From assembly GCF_006345815.1 (NCBI RefSeq), contig NZ_VCIG01000001.1, positions 124,001 to 188,000 of the forward strand: 64,000 bases of DNA, in the 5' to 3' direction. This DNA comes from Ochrobactrum sp. CGA5. Its GTDB lineage: Bacteria; Pseudomonadota; Alphaproteobacteria; Rhizobiales; Rhizobiaceae. The position numbers were made by a program, and so were the translations under genes. The notes beneath the pieces were generated by a model, which was not told where the DNA came from, made no database searches, and saw only the letters and a list, made by a program, of their open reading frames with translations. Positions 17,963-27,739 of this stretch are shown piece after piece. How positions within the stretch are numbered: the stretch's first letter is position 1; the number at the start of each line of letters is the position of its first letter.

Positions 17963-20900
17963 TCAACGTGGCTCCGGCTTATCGTTCTGGCTTTCATGAG
18001 CATCTCTAAGACCTTCATACAGCCTCCCCGGTCCCAAGAGGATATCCTTCAAACCATCGCGTATCTTTTCTGAAGCCAGTGCCTGCTTACTCATCGTCTC
18101 ATGTGCAGCAAACGCATCCATGATGGCATCCACGATGGCATGCTTGAGATCGGGGGAACTTGCGAACTGCTCCTTGCTATTGTTTCCAGCTTGCTGAACA
18201 AGAACAGGCGATTGCAGCAGCTTTCCCTTCAGGACGTTATTCACGTAAACAAGTTGGTCATCGTCGGTGAGATCGCCATCGAACAAATCGTTGATCTTAT
18301 CGATAATATACTGAAGGAGCGCCTTTTCCTTATCCTGAACAGATCCTGAGCCTGTTTCCGTCACCGGCTGCAATAACGGCTTGTCGCCACCTCCGAGCGT
18401 CAACGGCTTCTTTCCAAGATTTTTGAGATTATGATGGGTCAGCACAATCTGAGACAGGTCAACGCCGTCGCGGTCTCTGCCGAACTGGAGAAGAGGGATC
18501 AGGCGTTTGTAAAAGATAGAACGGGCCTCGATTGCCGAGTTTCCATAGTCAAATATCTGAGAAAGGAAAGCGTACAGACGCTGAAACGCCTGCATGTCAC
18601 CCTTGAACAGCAGAAGAGCGTTCATTTCGTCCTTGGCAGCTTCAATGACCTTCTCGTTAGCTTTGCTCTGCGCAGCTTTCAACTCGTCCTGCGCCTGCTT
18701 GTACTTCTTCAAGATCCGGTCAGCGACAGGCTCAATTGCCGCGATAAGATCCCCTTGTTTCGACTTGGGATTGAGCTCAACGGCCACGACGCGATCAACT
18801 TCAAAATCATCGTAGTAGCCTTGCGCGTCCAGTTTTGCGCGAATATCGAAGATCAGATTCGGGTCTGTCGTGGCGGCCAATTCCGCCGTGTCGAAGTATG
18901 TGAGGAATGCATCAAGGATCTCGTCGGCATTGTTCGCAAAATCGAGAACGTAAGTCGTGTCCTTGCCCGGATATGCTCTGTTCAGGCGCGACAGGGTTTG
19001 CACCGCCTGAATGCCAGCCAAGCGCCTATCAACATACATTCCACAAAGCAGCGGCTGATCGAAGCCTGTCTGGAACTTATTGGCGACGAGCAGAATCTGA
19101 TACTCTGGCAGCTTGAACGCTTCCCGTATATCGCGACCTCTCAGATCCGGGTTCAGAGATTTACTCGCCTCGGTGAACGGATCGGGACCGCTCTCGGTAT
19201 CATCCACCTCGCCCGAGAATGCCACCAGCGTATCCATCTGGTAACCCTTGGACTTGATGTACTTCTTGATCGCTAGTTGCCAGCGGACGGCCTCTAATCG
19301 GCTTCCTGTGACGACCATCGCTTTCGCCTTGCCATCCAGCAGCGGTGCTACATTAGCAAGGAAATGCTCCACGACGATTTCAACCTTCTGGCTGATATTG
19401 TACGGATGCAGCCTTACCCATTTCATGATGTGTTTGAGGGCAGAACTGGCTTCGACTTCCGTATCGGTGAGTTCCTTTCCGTCGTTAGCGAGTTTGAACG
19501 CCAAGCTGTACGGAGTGTAGTTCTGAAGCACGTCGAGGATGAAACCCTCTTCAATTGCCTGCCGCATCGAGTAGACATGAAATGGCGCTGGTAAATTGTG
19601 AGGGCCACTTGGCTGCTCTGGCTCAGGTTTGCGTCCGAAGAGTTCCAAGGTCTTGGCCTTGGGTGTTGCCGTAAATGCAACGTAGGTAATCCCTGCATCA
19701 TCTGCACGGGCACCCATTCTAGCGGCCAAGATGTCCTCAGCGCTCAATTCTGCACCGTCAGCCAAGGCTTGCAATTCATCAGCAGCAAGCAGTTCCTTCA
19801 GCTTCGACGCGGCTTCTCCAGTTTGTGAGCTGTGAGCTTCATCAGCAATTACCGCAAAGTGCTTGCCTTGGGTTGCTGTAAGCTTTCGTACGGCTTCAAT
19901 TGCGTAAGGGAACGTCTGTATCGTGCAGACGATGATTTTCTTCCCTTCATCGAGCGCCTTGGCCAGCGATCCGCTCTTGCTGCCGTCCTCGTTGCGAATT
20001 ACTGCGACTACGCCCTGTACACGCTGAAAATCGAAGATAGCTTCCTGAAGCTGGGTATCGATCACGTTGCGATCCGAGACAACGATGACGCTGTCAAAGA
20101 TCTTGTTATGGTTTGTATCATGAAGATCCGCGAGGAAATGCGCTGACCAAGCGATAGAATTGGTTTTTCCTGATCCTGCCGAATGCTGGATGAGGAACTT
20201 TCCGCCGACACCCTCGCCAAGAACCGCTGCTTGAAGTTTCCGCGTGGCGTCCAACTGATGATAGCGTGGGTAGATGACTGAGGTGATGTTCTTCTTGGTA
20301 TCGCGCTTCGTGACCATGTAGCGCCCGAGGATTTCGAGAAAGCTTTCGCGTTCCCAGACCTCTTGCCAGAGATAAGACGTTCGGTGGCCATCTGGGTTCA
20401 CGGGATTACCCTTGCCGCCGTTGTCACCCTTGTTGAACGGCAGGAAGCGCGTCGACATTCCTTCCAGCTTTGTCGTCATCATCACTTCGGAATTGCTGAC
20501 CGCGAAGTGTACCAGCGCCCCACTTGGAAAAGTCAGCAGAGGTTCTGAGGATTTACCTTTCGGCTTTGGATCCCGGTCGAACCTGTACTGATCAATCGCA
20601 TCGGTCACGCTCTGGGTGAAGTTCGTCTTCAGCTCGGTTGTTGCGACAGGGATGCCGTTCAGAAACAAAACAAGGTCGATGCTGTTCTCGTTATGCAGGG
20701 AGTACCGGACTTGGCGGACTACCCGGAGACGGTTGGCGTGATACTTCGCCAAGATTTCAGCATTCATTGCCAATGCTGGTTTGAACTGTGCGAGGCTCAG
20801 TGGTGCCCGAAGGCCGATCATTTCGACGCCATGACGTAGAACGTCGAGGGTTCCACGGTCGTCAAGCTGTTTGCGCACCCGGTCGAGCAGAACGGTTTCA

Positions 20901-21097
20901 GCGTTGGGACCGTGGGTCTTCTGAAGGCTGGCCCATGGCTGCGGCTGGGTGTCCCTGAGCCATTCTACGAGATCAGAAGGAAAGAGCGCTCGGGCACGAT
21001 CATAATGGACGGCATCGCCGGCATTGTAGATCCAGCCGTTCCCAGACAGATGAGTACATATCTCGTCTTCGAAGCTGATTTCCTTGTGAATACTCAT
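17963..21097 (-). CDS. hsdR: Type I restriction endonuclease subunit R
   Basis: A 1044-residue translocase/nuclease. The N-terminal nuclease region has IDLVLFLNGIPVATTELK, matching the PD-(D/E)xK pattern ending ExK. The SF2 motor has HSAGSGKTNS (motif I), ADEAHSSQTG (motif II) and AFTATPK (motif III), and a later VLDFANN/QTLSRLNRA region belongs to motifs V-VI. The start is ATG 21097 behind a G-rich site; GTG 21103 is also in frame. It is the last gene of hsdM-hsdS-hsdR, 21 bases after hsdS. It appears intact, but cleavage needs the HsdM-HsdS complex, and hsdM is interrupted. Confidence 0.95.
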   Translation of the reverse strand: MSIHKEISFEDEICTHLSGNGWIYNAGDAVHYDRARALFPSDLVEWLRDTQPQPWASLQKTHGPNAETVLLDRVRKQLDDRGTLDVLRHGVEMIGLRAPLSLAQFKPALAMNAEILAKYHANRLRVVRQVRYSLHNENSIDLVLFLNGIPVATTELKTNFTQSVTDAIDQYRFDRDPKPKGKSSEPLLTFPSGALVHFAVSNSEVMMTTKLEGMSTRFLPFNKGDNGGKGNPVNPDGHRTSYLWQEVWERESFLEILGRYMVTKRDTKKNITSVIYPRYHQLDATRKLQAAVLGEGVGGKFLIQHSAGSGKTNSIAWSAHFLADLHDTNHNKIFDSVIVVSDRNVIDTQLQEAIFDFQRVQGVVAVIRNEDGSKSGSLAKALDEGKKIIVCTIQTFPYAIEAVRKLTATQGKHFAVIADEAHSSQTGEAASKLKELLAADELQALADGAELSAEDILAARMGARADDAGITYVAFTATPKAKTLELFGRKPEPEQPSGPHNLPAPFHVYSMRQAIEEGFILDVLQNYTPYSLAFKLANDGKELTDTEVEASSALKHIMKWVRLHPYNISQKVEIVVEHFLANVAPLLDGKAKAMVVTGSRLEAVRWQLAIKKYIKSKGYQMDTLVAFSGEVDDTESGPDPFTEASKSLNPDLRGRDIREAFKLPEYQILLVANKFQTGFDQPLLCGMYVDRRLAGIQAVQTLSRLNRAYPGKDTTYVLDFANNADEILDAFLTYFDTAELAATTDPNLIFDIRAKLDAQGYYDDFEVDRVVAVELNPKSKQGDLIAAIEPVADRILKKYKQAQDELKAAQSKANEKVIEAAKDEMNALLLFKGDMQAFQRLYAFLSQIFDYGNSAIEARSIFYKRLIPLLQFGRDRDGVDLSQIVLTHHNLKNLGKKPLTLGGGDKPLLQPVTETGSGSVQDKEKALLQYIIDKINDLFDGDLTDDDQLVYVNNVLKGKLLQSPVLVQQAGNNSKEQFASSPDLKHAIVDAIMDAFAAHETMSKQALASEKIRDGLKDILLGPGRLYEGLRDAHESQNDKPEPR

Positions 21098-21118
21098 TCC
21101 CACGCCCCCTCGCTGGAA

Positions 21119-22411
21119 TTATTCGGCAGCCGCTTGATCCGACGTCAGACTGCGCACATCAATCTTGCCGGTTACTGCAGCGGATATCAGAGCTGACCGG
21201 CGCTCTCCCAAAATCTGTATAGATCGAATAATGTCATCTATAAGTTTATCAGCGTTCTTGAGCTCTTCGTCGATATAATGGCAAATTTCAATCTGTTCAT
21301 TCAATGGAGGTAACGCGAATTTTACTGGATTGATATGCTTATTATTTATCTGAGGAACAGTGGAAACATCCGCCAACTCCTCAATTCTGCGTGCTTTGAT
21401 TGAATAAGCTATAAATCTGAGAAAATTTGTTGGATCAATTTTCCAACCCATCAGATTTGGATCCAAAACACTTAGCGTATTTACTATATTTACCTTATTC
21501 AATAAAATTGCAGCCCCTCTTTTTGGGAAAACTATAAAGTCTTTTTTTGGTTTAATGCTTGATAATTTGTCATTATTTACAAACCACTCTAGACTCTTAA
21601 CTTCAAAATCAAATTCTGACAAAGATGAAACCTTAATGAAGGAGACTTCTCCGTAGTCACACACGTCTTCGTCGCCGATTTGTTCTGATCCGAATAGACT
21701 TCCCAACGATCCCGCTTTGCGAATATCCCAATGCTCCGGCACGTCACCCAGCCATTCCACACCGGACGGCTTCATTTTGACATTCGGATCGAGCCCTTTG
21801 GTAACCGCATGAGAAATGACCGCTTGGCGCTTCTCCTTGAGGAGTTCGATCAGGCGTTTCTGCTCGTTGACCAAGGCGTCGATTTTGGCTGTCTCACGGT
21901 CGAGGAAGGTGGTTATTGCGGTTTGCTCGGGGAACGGGGGAAGCGGTAATATGATGCTCCTCATCTCAGAGTAGTTGGTACTCCAAAGATCCGCTACAAT
22001 CCCCTTCCCGAACTTATAATACTCCTCTTGAAAAGGCACGCTCCTCAATAAATAATGACTGTAATCTATGGAAATATCATCACTCGGATGTATAACAGTA
22101 TTAATAAGAGAAACCGATCCATCAAGAACTGATTTCCCAGATGAACCTTTACGGTCAGAGCGGCTATTTATCACAAAATCGCCTATACATACTTTCTTCC
22201 TATTATCACCATCATCTGTCTTTGCTGCTGTATCCAATTGAGGGACAACACCATTTTTTGTCACAGATAACGGAGGATAATCTCTATCATTAACTTTTTC
22301 TCGCCGCTCAGTGAAGAGAACTCCCAAACGTTTTGCTGCCCAATGCGTAGGAATTGCGCCCATCCAAGTGGCGTCTAGCATCTTATATTCAGCATATTTT
22401 CCTATGCTCAT
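21119..22411 (-). CDS. hsdS: Type I restriction-modification specificity subunit
   Basis: A 430-residue DNA-recognition subunit with the usual two target-recognition domains and two conserved helical spacers. The first spacer is seen at PFPEQTAITTFLDRETAKIDALVNEQKRLIELLKEKRQA (about residues 155-195) and the second near PPLNEQIEICHYIDEELKNADKLIDDIIRSIQ. Each TRD opens with a W(M/L)G(A/D)(I/V)P-HW segment (WMGAIPTHW, WLGDVPEHW). The TRD parts are clearly more A+T-rich than the spacers, a sign of TRD exchange. Start ATG overlaps the hsdM stop by 4 bases. Confidence 0.94.
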   Translation of the reverse strand: MSIGKYAEYKMLDATWMGAIPTHWAAKRLGVLFTERREKVNDRDYPPLSVTKNGVVPQLDTAAKTDDGDNRKKVCIGDFVINSRSDRKGSSGKSVLDGSVSLINTVIHPSDDISIDYSHYLLRSVPFQEEYYKFGKGIVADLWSTNYSEMRSIILPLPPFPEQTAITTFLDRETAKIDALVNEQKRLIELLKEKRQAVISHAVTKGLDPNVKMKPSGVEWLGDVPEHWDIRKAGSLGSLFGSEQIGDEDVCDYGEVSFIKVSSLSEFDFEVKSLEWFVNNDKLSSIKPKKDFIVFPKRGAAILLNKVNIVNTLSVLDPNLMGWKIDPTNFLRFIAYSIKARRIEELADVSTVPQINNKHINPVKFALPPLNEQIEICHYIDEELKNADKLIDDIIRSIQILGERRSALISAAVTGKIDVRSLTSDQAAAE

Positions 22412-23247
22412 GCGTGTAGCCCTCCGATCATCTCAAGGATCCGCCCGGTGACCTGCTTAAGATCAGCGTCGATTTCCTCCAATGAGCGCGGCGGCTCGAA
22501 CACATAGAAATGCCGATTGAATGGGATCTCGTACCCAACCTTTGTCTTCTCGTGGTCGATCCATGCATCCTTCGCAAAAGGCAGCACTTCACGCTTGAAA
22601 TAGGTTTCCACGTCTTCTGACAGCGGAACATTCTCGGTATCGCGCAAGGCCGTATCCGGCTGTAGTTTGCCCTTCTGTTTCCCACGAGTACCAAGGATCG
22701 GCTTACCAGCGTCATCGACTGCTGGGCGCTCAACGGTGATCGTACGGTACCCAAAGGTCTCATTCGGGAATATCCGAGACATTGGAGCAAACTTTACCTT
22801 GCCGCCTTCCGGCGCGACTGGTTCCGGCTCCCCTTCACGCACGACCCGCTTACCGATTTCCTTATCGTCTGCGTCAAATGTCGTTGCCAGCCGTGCTTCC
22901 GTGAAGCTCCCAAACAGTTGCGTAACAGCCGTAATGTCGGCTTCGCTCATCTCCTTGCGCTTGGATCCAAGGCTCTTCCGCATCTTCTGCCAAAGGCTCG
23001 ACGCATCGATCAGCTGAGTCTTGCCCTTGCGATGAGCCGGTTTGCGGTTTGACAGGATCCAGACATAGGTTGAGATGCCGGTGTTGTAGAACATGTCCGT
23101 CGGCAGAGCGATGATAGCCTCGACAAGATCGTTCTCGAGCACGTAGCGGCGGATCTCGCTTTCGCCACTTCCTGCCCCGCCAGTGAACAAAGGAGAGCCG
23201 TTCAGGACGATGCCAAAGCGACTACCCCCTTCTGACGCTGGTCGCAT
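22408..23247 (-). CDS. HsdM C-terminal fragment
   Basis: A 279-residue frame in phase with the fragment upstream. It begins MRPASEGGSRFGIVLNGSPLF, a conserved internal HsdM segment, and contains IIALPTDMFYNTGISTYVWIL. The ATG lies 6 bases after the TAG, so ribosomes that stop there could restart. It ends in a 4-base overlap with hsdS. Confidence 0.7.
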   Translation of the reverse strand: MRPASEGGSRFGIVLNGSPLFTGGAGSGESEIRRYVLENDLVEAIIALPTDMFYNTGISTYVWILSNRKPAHRKGKTQLIDASSLWQKMRKSLGSKRKEMSEADITAVTQLFGSFTEARLATTFDADDKEIGKRVVREGEPEPVAPEGGKVKFAPMSRIFPNETFGYRTITVERPAVDDAGKPILGTRGKQKGKLQPDTALRDTENVPLSEDVETYFKREVLPFAKDAWIDHEKTKVGYEIPFNRHFYVFEPPRSLEEIDADLKQVTGRILEMIGGLHA

Positions 23248-23253
23248 CTTCGA

Positions 23254-24243
<990 letters not shown>

Positions 24244-24976
24244 GCGTATGATTATCCCCGATAATGCCTGGATCCAATCTATGGCTGCCGTAGTGGGCAT
24301 AATCAAGCTGATTTAATGGCTGGTACAACTGCCGCTCTGACTTGACGACAATGACATCTGAGACCGGGTACAGCATGGCTACGAGGTATTATCTCGAACG
24401 CTTTCGTTTCACTGATCGGGCCATCAATCGAGCGTCCTTCGAGTGGATTGTAATGAATACCTTAGATCATCCCTACGTATGTAGGTTCTTCCTAAGTATC
24501 TTATTACCGAAACCCAAATATAAATATCTATTGAGAAAGATACGGAATTATTAAAAGGCGAATCCGAATGTTGAGTGATCGTAATTCTATCTTCGGATTA
24601 CCTTCGTTACGAAGACAGACCGAAGGAAAGCTTACGTGCACCTTGCGATGGAAAGACCATATTCTTCGTCGCGAGACGGAGCAAAGCGAACACTCACCTT
24701 ATTGAACAGGCTCAGGATCGTCTCATGCCAATTGTAAGCTGGTCTTACGACACGATGAGAACAACCTGAGGAACACCCCAATCGATAGTTCTTCGCTTCT
24801 CGCTCCGAAGTCTCTTCACCCTAAGGGCATTCTACGTAAATGGGTCTTCAGTCAAGTCGAGCGAAGCGAGGACCAACGAGAGGTTCCACTATAGTTATAG
24901 CGGAATGGTTTACGCTGATCCCCGTATATCCGGGTTTTTTTGTCGATAACGCTTTGAGCAGTTACAGCGGGTTGGT
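24244..24976. other. Gene-free stretch between hsdM and the HTH gene
   Basis: About 730 bases with no credible gene; short open frames here have no ribosome-binding site or recognisable product. It is A+T-rich around 24460-24600. Two structures stand out. One is a nested hairpin at 24591-24625 (CTTCGG...CTTCG-TTA-CGAAG...CCGAAG). The other is a 19-base imperfect direct repeat, AGCGG(3)TGGTTTACGCTG, at 24899-24917 and 24966-24984. The hsdM promoter should lie at its left end. Confidence 0.6.
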
Positions 24977-24984
24977 TTACGCTG
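24899..24984. repeat. Two imperfect 19-bp direct repeats
   Basis: AGCGG-3 bases-TGGTTTACGCTG occurs at 24899-24917 and again at 24966-24984 (16 of 19 identical), 67 bases apart. The second copy overlaps the stop of the HTH gene. Possible roles are protein-binding sites or traces of a past recombination; nothing decides between them. Confidence 0.5.
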
Positions 24985-25498
24985 CGATTGGCATTATCGT
25001 TTCCTCGTCGCCGTCATCTTTCCATGATCCCCTGATAGGCCAGTCCGTCAATCGGGGTGGCAATTTCGCTAGACGTTTACCCACAGCCTGTTTGCTACAC
25101 CCAAGCCGATAGCCGATTTCGGACAGTGAAAGCCCCGCCGCTCTTAGCTTCTCGACTTCGGTTTCAGTCTGGTTCGTTGCCTCGAGGTTGGTGACGATGT
25201 GCACCATTCCATCGGGCAGAATCAAATCATAGAACAACGTGGGCTGGTCCTTGCGTCGTTTCTGGTAAACTGTCCCATAACACTTCCTGATGGCGGCCTC
25301 GGTCAATCTGTGCCGCTCTCCCGTGTGCTCCACGATCCCGAGCAGTTTCAGGCGGCGCATAAGGTCGGCTGTAGTCGTCCCGATCATATTCGCAAAGTCG
25401 CTGTAGGACTTAGTGCCGGTGTGCCATCGCCCGGTGTGATCGCGAACTTCACCAAGGACGGTGCTGGCGCAGCGCAAATCATTATTCGTGCGTTTCAT
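24977..25498 (-). CDS. Hypothetical protein with C-terminal helix-turn-helix
   Basis: A 173-residue protein I do not recognise. A first possible winged-helix part is at SYSDFANMIGTTTADLMRRLKLLGIV (about 30-55), and a clearer HTH of resolvase/Trp-repressor style is at AGLSLSEIGYRLGCSKQAVGKRL (about 122-144). The middle is basic, and the C-terminal tail is acidic then hydrophobic. Its start overlaps the end of the upstream gene by 4 bases, so the two are translationally coupled. A DNA-binding regulator of the island is likely; which genes it controls is unknown. Confidence 0.68.
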   Translation of the reverse strand: MKRTNNDLRCASTVLGEVRDHTGRWHTGTKSYSDFANMIGTTTADLMRRLKLLGIVEHTGERHRLTEAAIRKCYGTVYQKRRKDQPTLFYDLILPDGMVHIVTNLEATNQTETEVEKLRAAGLSLSEIGYRLGCSKQAVGKRLAKLPPRLTDWPIRGSWKDDGDEETIMPIAA

Positions 25499-26217
25499 GA
25501 GCGCACCTCATGCGGAGTTACGGACGCTATCGAACTGCTGCCGCTGACGGACTCCATGTCATCACCAAAGAAAGCTGCTCGTTCACGCTCGGCTCGTGTC
25601 CTCTTGGCTTCCAAGGCAGCACTCTTCCGCTTGGCAATTTCCACGCCATAGGAAATGAACCCGGTCGGATAGACGATGTCCCAGAGTGCCCTGATGGTCT
25701 TCGGCGGTGTTTCCCTGAAACGGCTGCGTTCCATCTTACCGTTGCGCCACTGGTATTGCGCTTCACGCGGATTGAGGCGCAAAAGCATGCGTATGGTCTG
25801 AAACTGGAAACCTTCGTCCAGCCTCCAGAAACGCGGGTTGTCCTGATACCAGAAGCCCATGGCAATCAGCAGCACACCGATGGTCTCGGCGTTCTGTTCA
25901 CGGTCTAGCGACAGGATGGCCCGATGGGCCTGCATTTCGTAGCTGATAAATGGATGCCCTTGGTTGGCTCGATCAACGAACCGGTGGGCGTCCTTAACGA
26001 CACGCCCCCAAGCGTCACTGATGACGGCCTGAGCTTTGCCCTGATGGTTGCTCTCTAGAAAAGCGCGAATTTCCCCAATATAGGGCTTCAGGTCGGCCTT
26101 CTTGATACCGATCTGGTACGGGTGCCCATGACGGGCGAGATTGCGCTTATGCTTGTCGCAGTACGAGCTATATCCGTGTGCCTGCATGTAGCAGTTGCTG
26201 GCTTTGCATTCTCTCAT
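25495..26217 (-). CDS. Hypothetical protein with Cys/His-rich N-terminus
   Basis: A 240-residue protein I do not recognise. The first 30 residues have the pattern C-x4-C-x10-C-x2-H followed by RHGHP, resembling the small zinc knuckles seen in phage and HNH-associated proteins. The rest is mainly helical and basic (MLLRLNPREAQYQWRNG, AKRKSAALEAKRTRAERERAAFF), with a possible coiled coil near 200-225. No catalytic motif is evident. It overlaps the HTH gene by 4 bases. ATG 26217 has no good ribosome-binding site of its own; a short upstream frame with a strong one overlaps it. Confidence 0.65.
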   Translation of the reverse strand: MRECKASNCYMQAHGYSSYCDKHKRNLARHGHPYQIGIKKADLKPYIGEIRAFLESNHQGKAQAVISDAWGRVVKDAHRFVDRANQGHPFISYEMQAHRAILSLDREQNAETIGVLLIAMGFWYQDNPRFWRLDEGFQFQTIRMLLRLNPREAQYQWRNGKMERSRFRETPPKTIRALWDIVYPTGFISYGVEIAKRKSAALEAKRTRAERERAAFFGDDMESVSGSSSIASVTPHEVRS

Positions 26218-26245
26218 GATGGATTCTGTTCTTCTTCAAATTCAT
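26168..26245 (-). CDS. Possible 25-codon leader ORF overlapping the Cys/His gene start
   Basis: ATG 26245 stands 5-7 bases after an excellent AAAGGAG and opens a 25-codon frame (MNLKKNRIHHERMQSQQ...) ending TAG 26168. It runs across the start of the downstream gene in a different frame. Either it couples translation to the gene at 26217, or the downstream start has been misplaced by a frameshift. The peptide itself has no recognisable feature. Confidence 0.35.
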   Translation of the reverse strand: MNLKKNRIHHERMQSQQLLHAGTRI

Positions 26246-26606
26246 TTTGGTCTCCTTTCAGGCGTCAAGCCTGCTAGCGTTTCCGTACCTAGACCTACAG
26301 GCACGGACGTGGTCTTAGTTGAAGGCTTCGGCGTCAGCGTGTCCGAAGCAGGTGGAATGTATGCTCGCGCTTTCAGATTGCAAGTCATTTTTTCAAATGA
26401 GCCAACAATATCAGTGGCTTGGTCACTAAATCCGTTAGCGCAAAATAATATAGGTTCTAGTGCGGATGCCTGTATTCTCAGGGTGTTACCGGCGAAATTC
26501 CCACACGAATTGTCACATGGTCACAACATCCGTCGGCGTGAAAAAAAAGAAACACGGTCATGCCATTTGTTCGCACATGCTGTCGAATTTCGCTTTACGA
26601 CCACAA
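26246..26606. other. Intergenic stretch, no supported gene
   Basis: About 360 bases between two minus-strand genes. A plus-strand open frame (26195-26644) crosses it, but its start is inside the Cys/His gene and its protein looks like none I know. I see an A-run near 26540 and no clear hairpin terminator. It presumably holds the promoter for the 25495-26217 gene. Confidence 0.5.
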
Positions 26607-27281
26607 CTATGTCGTCTGCTTGGCTCCCATACCCCATTTGGTGAGCATAGTTTCGGCTGCTGCTGGGTCGCTCTTGATCCTGATCACCGTCTGCCGCGTT
26701 AATTTCGTCGCTCTCGCAATCTCAGACGTCCCGGCATTATTCGACAGCAGATCCAGAACCAGCATCAGCTGCTTCCTATCATAACTCGGTTTCCGCCCGA
26801 GATACGAAAGCGGCTTCTTCGGTTTGTCCTTGGCCGCCAAATCCTTGGCATGGGCAATACCAGCCTTCTGAGCTTCCTTAGTCGCCTCTGCCTGTGCCTG
26901 TGCAGTTGCCGCCATGAATGCAATGAGAGCGTCACGCACGGCTTGCTGAACGGGGTCTTGCGTCGAGCCGTCGAATGTCATGTTGTTAATGACGGTACGG
27001 ATAATAACGCCCTGTCGCATGAAATGCCGAATGGTATCTGTCACGTCCTGATAGTTGCGCCCCAGCCGGTCAACCCAACGGACAACCAGAATGTCACCCT
27101 TACGCAGCACGTCAAAGAGGCGCTTACCCTCCGGTCGATTGGTCATTGCCATGTTTACGCCCGACACGCCATGGTCGGCAATTACCTGATCGATAACGAA
27201 ACCGGCGGCCTCAGCTTGTGTCTTCTGATGGTCAAGGTTCTGGTCCTCGGTTGAAACTCGGGCGTATAGAATGGTCTTCAT
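26607..27281 (-). CDS. Serine recombinase (resolvase/invertase family)
   Basis: A 224-residue small serine recombinase starting MKTILYARVSTEDQN, with the nucleophile Ser in RVSTEDQ. The catalytic Arg cluster appears as RPEGKRLFDVLRKGDILVVRWVDRLGRN. The long helix follows (VRDALIAFMAATAQAQAEATKEAQKAGI), and the C-terminal HTH is at AGTSEIARATKLTRQTVIRI. The frame extends to 27446, but the family begins at the ATG chosen; an ATG at 27329 is an alternative. It may act on an internal site of the island, as a stand-alone resolvase, or as a relic of a transposon; no res site or inverted repeat pair was found. Confidence 0.9.
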   Translation of the reverse strand: MKTILYARVSTEDQNLDHQKTQAEAAGFVIDQVIADHGVSGVNMAMTNRPEGKRLFDVLRKGDILVVRWVDRLGRNYQDVTDTIRHFMRQGVIIRTVINNMTFDGSTQDPVQQAVRDALIAFMAATAQAQAEATKEAQKAGIAHAKDLAAKDKPKKPLSYLGRKPSYDRKQLMLVLDLLSNNAGTSEIARATKLTRQTVIRIKSDPAAAETMLTKWGMGAKQTT

Positions 27282-27348
27282 ATCGGGCGTCCATGGGTGT
27301 CCGTTTAGGTTGTGACCATATGAATGCATGTCCGTATAACAAAAGTCA

Positions 27349-27412
27349 ACCCGTACGTACAGTAAGACAGGCACCTTCTGATGTGTACGCTGGGCTATAG
27401 CCTTACGTACAA
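27349..27412. promoter_or_regulatory. Clustered GTAC-type motifs between recombinase and divergent gene
   Basis: Three related words lie in this divergent gap: CCGTACGTAC (27351-27360), TGTGTACGCT (27382-27391) and CTTACGTACA (27402-27411). On the minus strand a TTGACT box at 27346-27341 is followed 17 bases later by CATTCA-type sequence, a possible recombinase promoter next to the first motif. This looks like a set of operator sites for a recombinase or its repressor (inference). Confidence 0.4.
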
Positions 27413-27451
27413 AAAAGGCATCCCGAGACATCTCCCTTTTACTCATTCGAA

Positions 27452-27739
27452 ATGCTAGGAACGCAAACCGTCATTGCAAAGGGGGATGTGTTGAGAGTTT
27501 ATCGTTTGGACCCAAAGACTGGATCAAAGCAGTACGCGCACACAGAGGATGGACATTACGTTCTAGGTGACCCCAAGCACGGGGGCCGAAAGCATACAAA
27601 AGCGAATAAAGTACTGGTTCGCACCGAGCAGGAGATGATCGATTTAATCCATCAGGGGTTCTCTGTACGTGTTATTACGGATACAGCCCCTTCTCTTGTT
27701 CGGCGCAACATCTTCATTGATAACAAGAAAATTACATAG
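27452..27739 (+). CDS. Small hypothetical protein
   Basis: A 95-residue hydrophilic, basic protein beginning MLGTQTVIAKGDVLRVYRLD. It contains HTEDGHYVLGDPKHGGRKHTKANKVLV and a C-terminal SFSVRVIT-like strand segment (GFSVRVITDTAPSLVRRNIF). I recognise no family. ATG 27452 lacks a good ribosome-binding site; a TTG at 27491 behind AAAGGGGGA is an alternative start giving 82 residues. It is divergent from the serine recombinase and might be regulated with it. Confidence 0.5.
   Translation: MLGTQTVIAKGDVLRVYRLDPKTGSKQYAHTEDGHYVLGDPKHGGRKHTKANKVLVRTEQEMIDLIHQGFSVRVITDTAPSLVRRNIFIDNKKIT

Noticed and set aside
24920-24941. CCCG-TATATC-CGGG followed by seven T, a possible plus-strand terminator
   Set aside because: The stem is only 4 bp and no plus-strand gene precedes it.
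26195-26644. 149-codon plus-strand frame over the gap between the Cys/His gene and the recombinase
   Set aside because: Begins inside a better-supported gene, ends inside the recombinase gene, and shows no ribosome-binding site or family feature.
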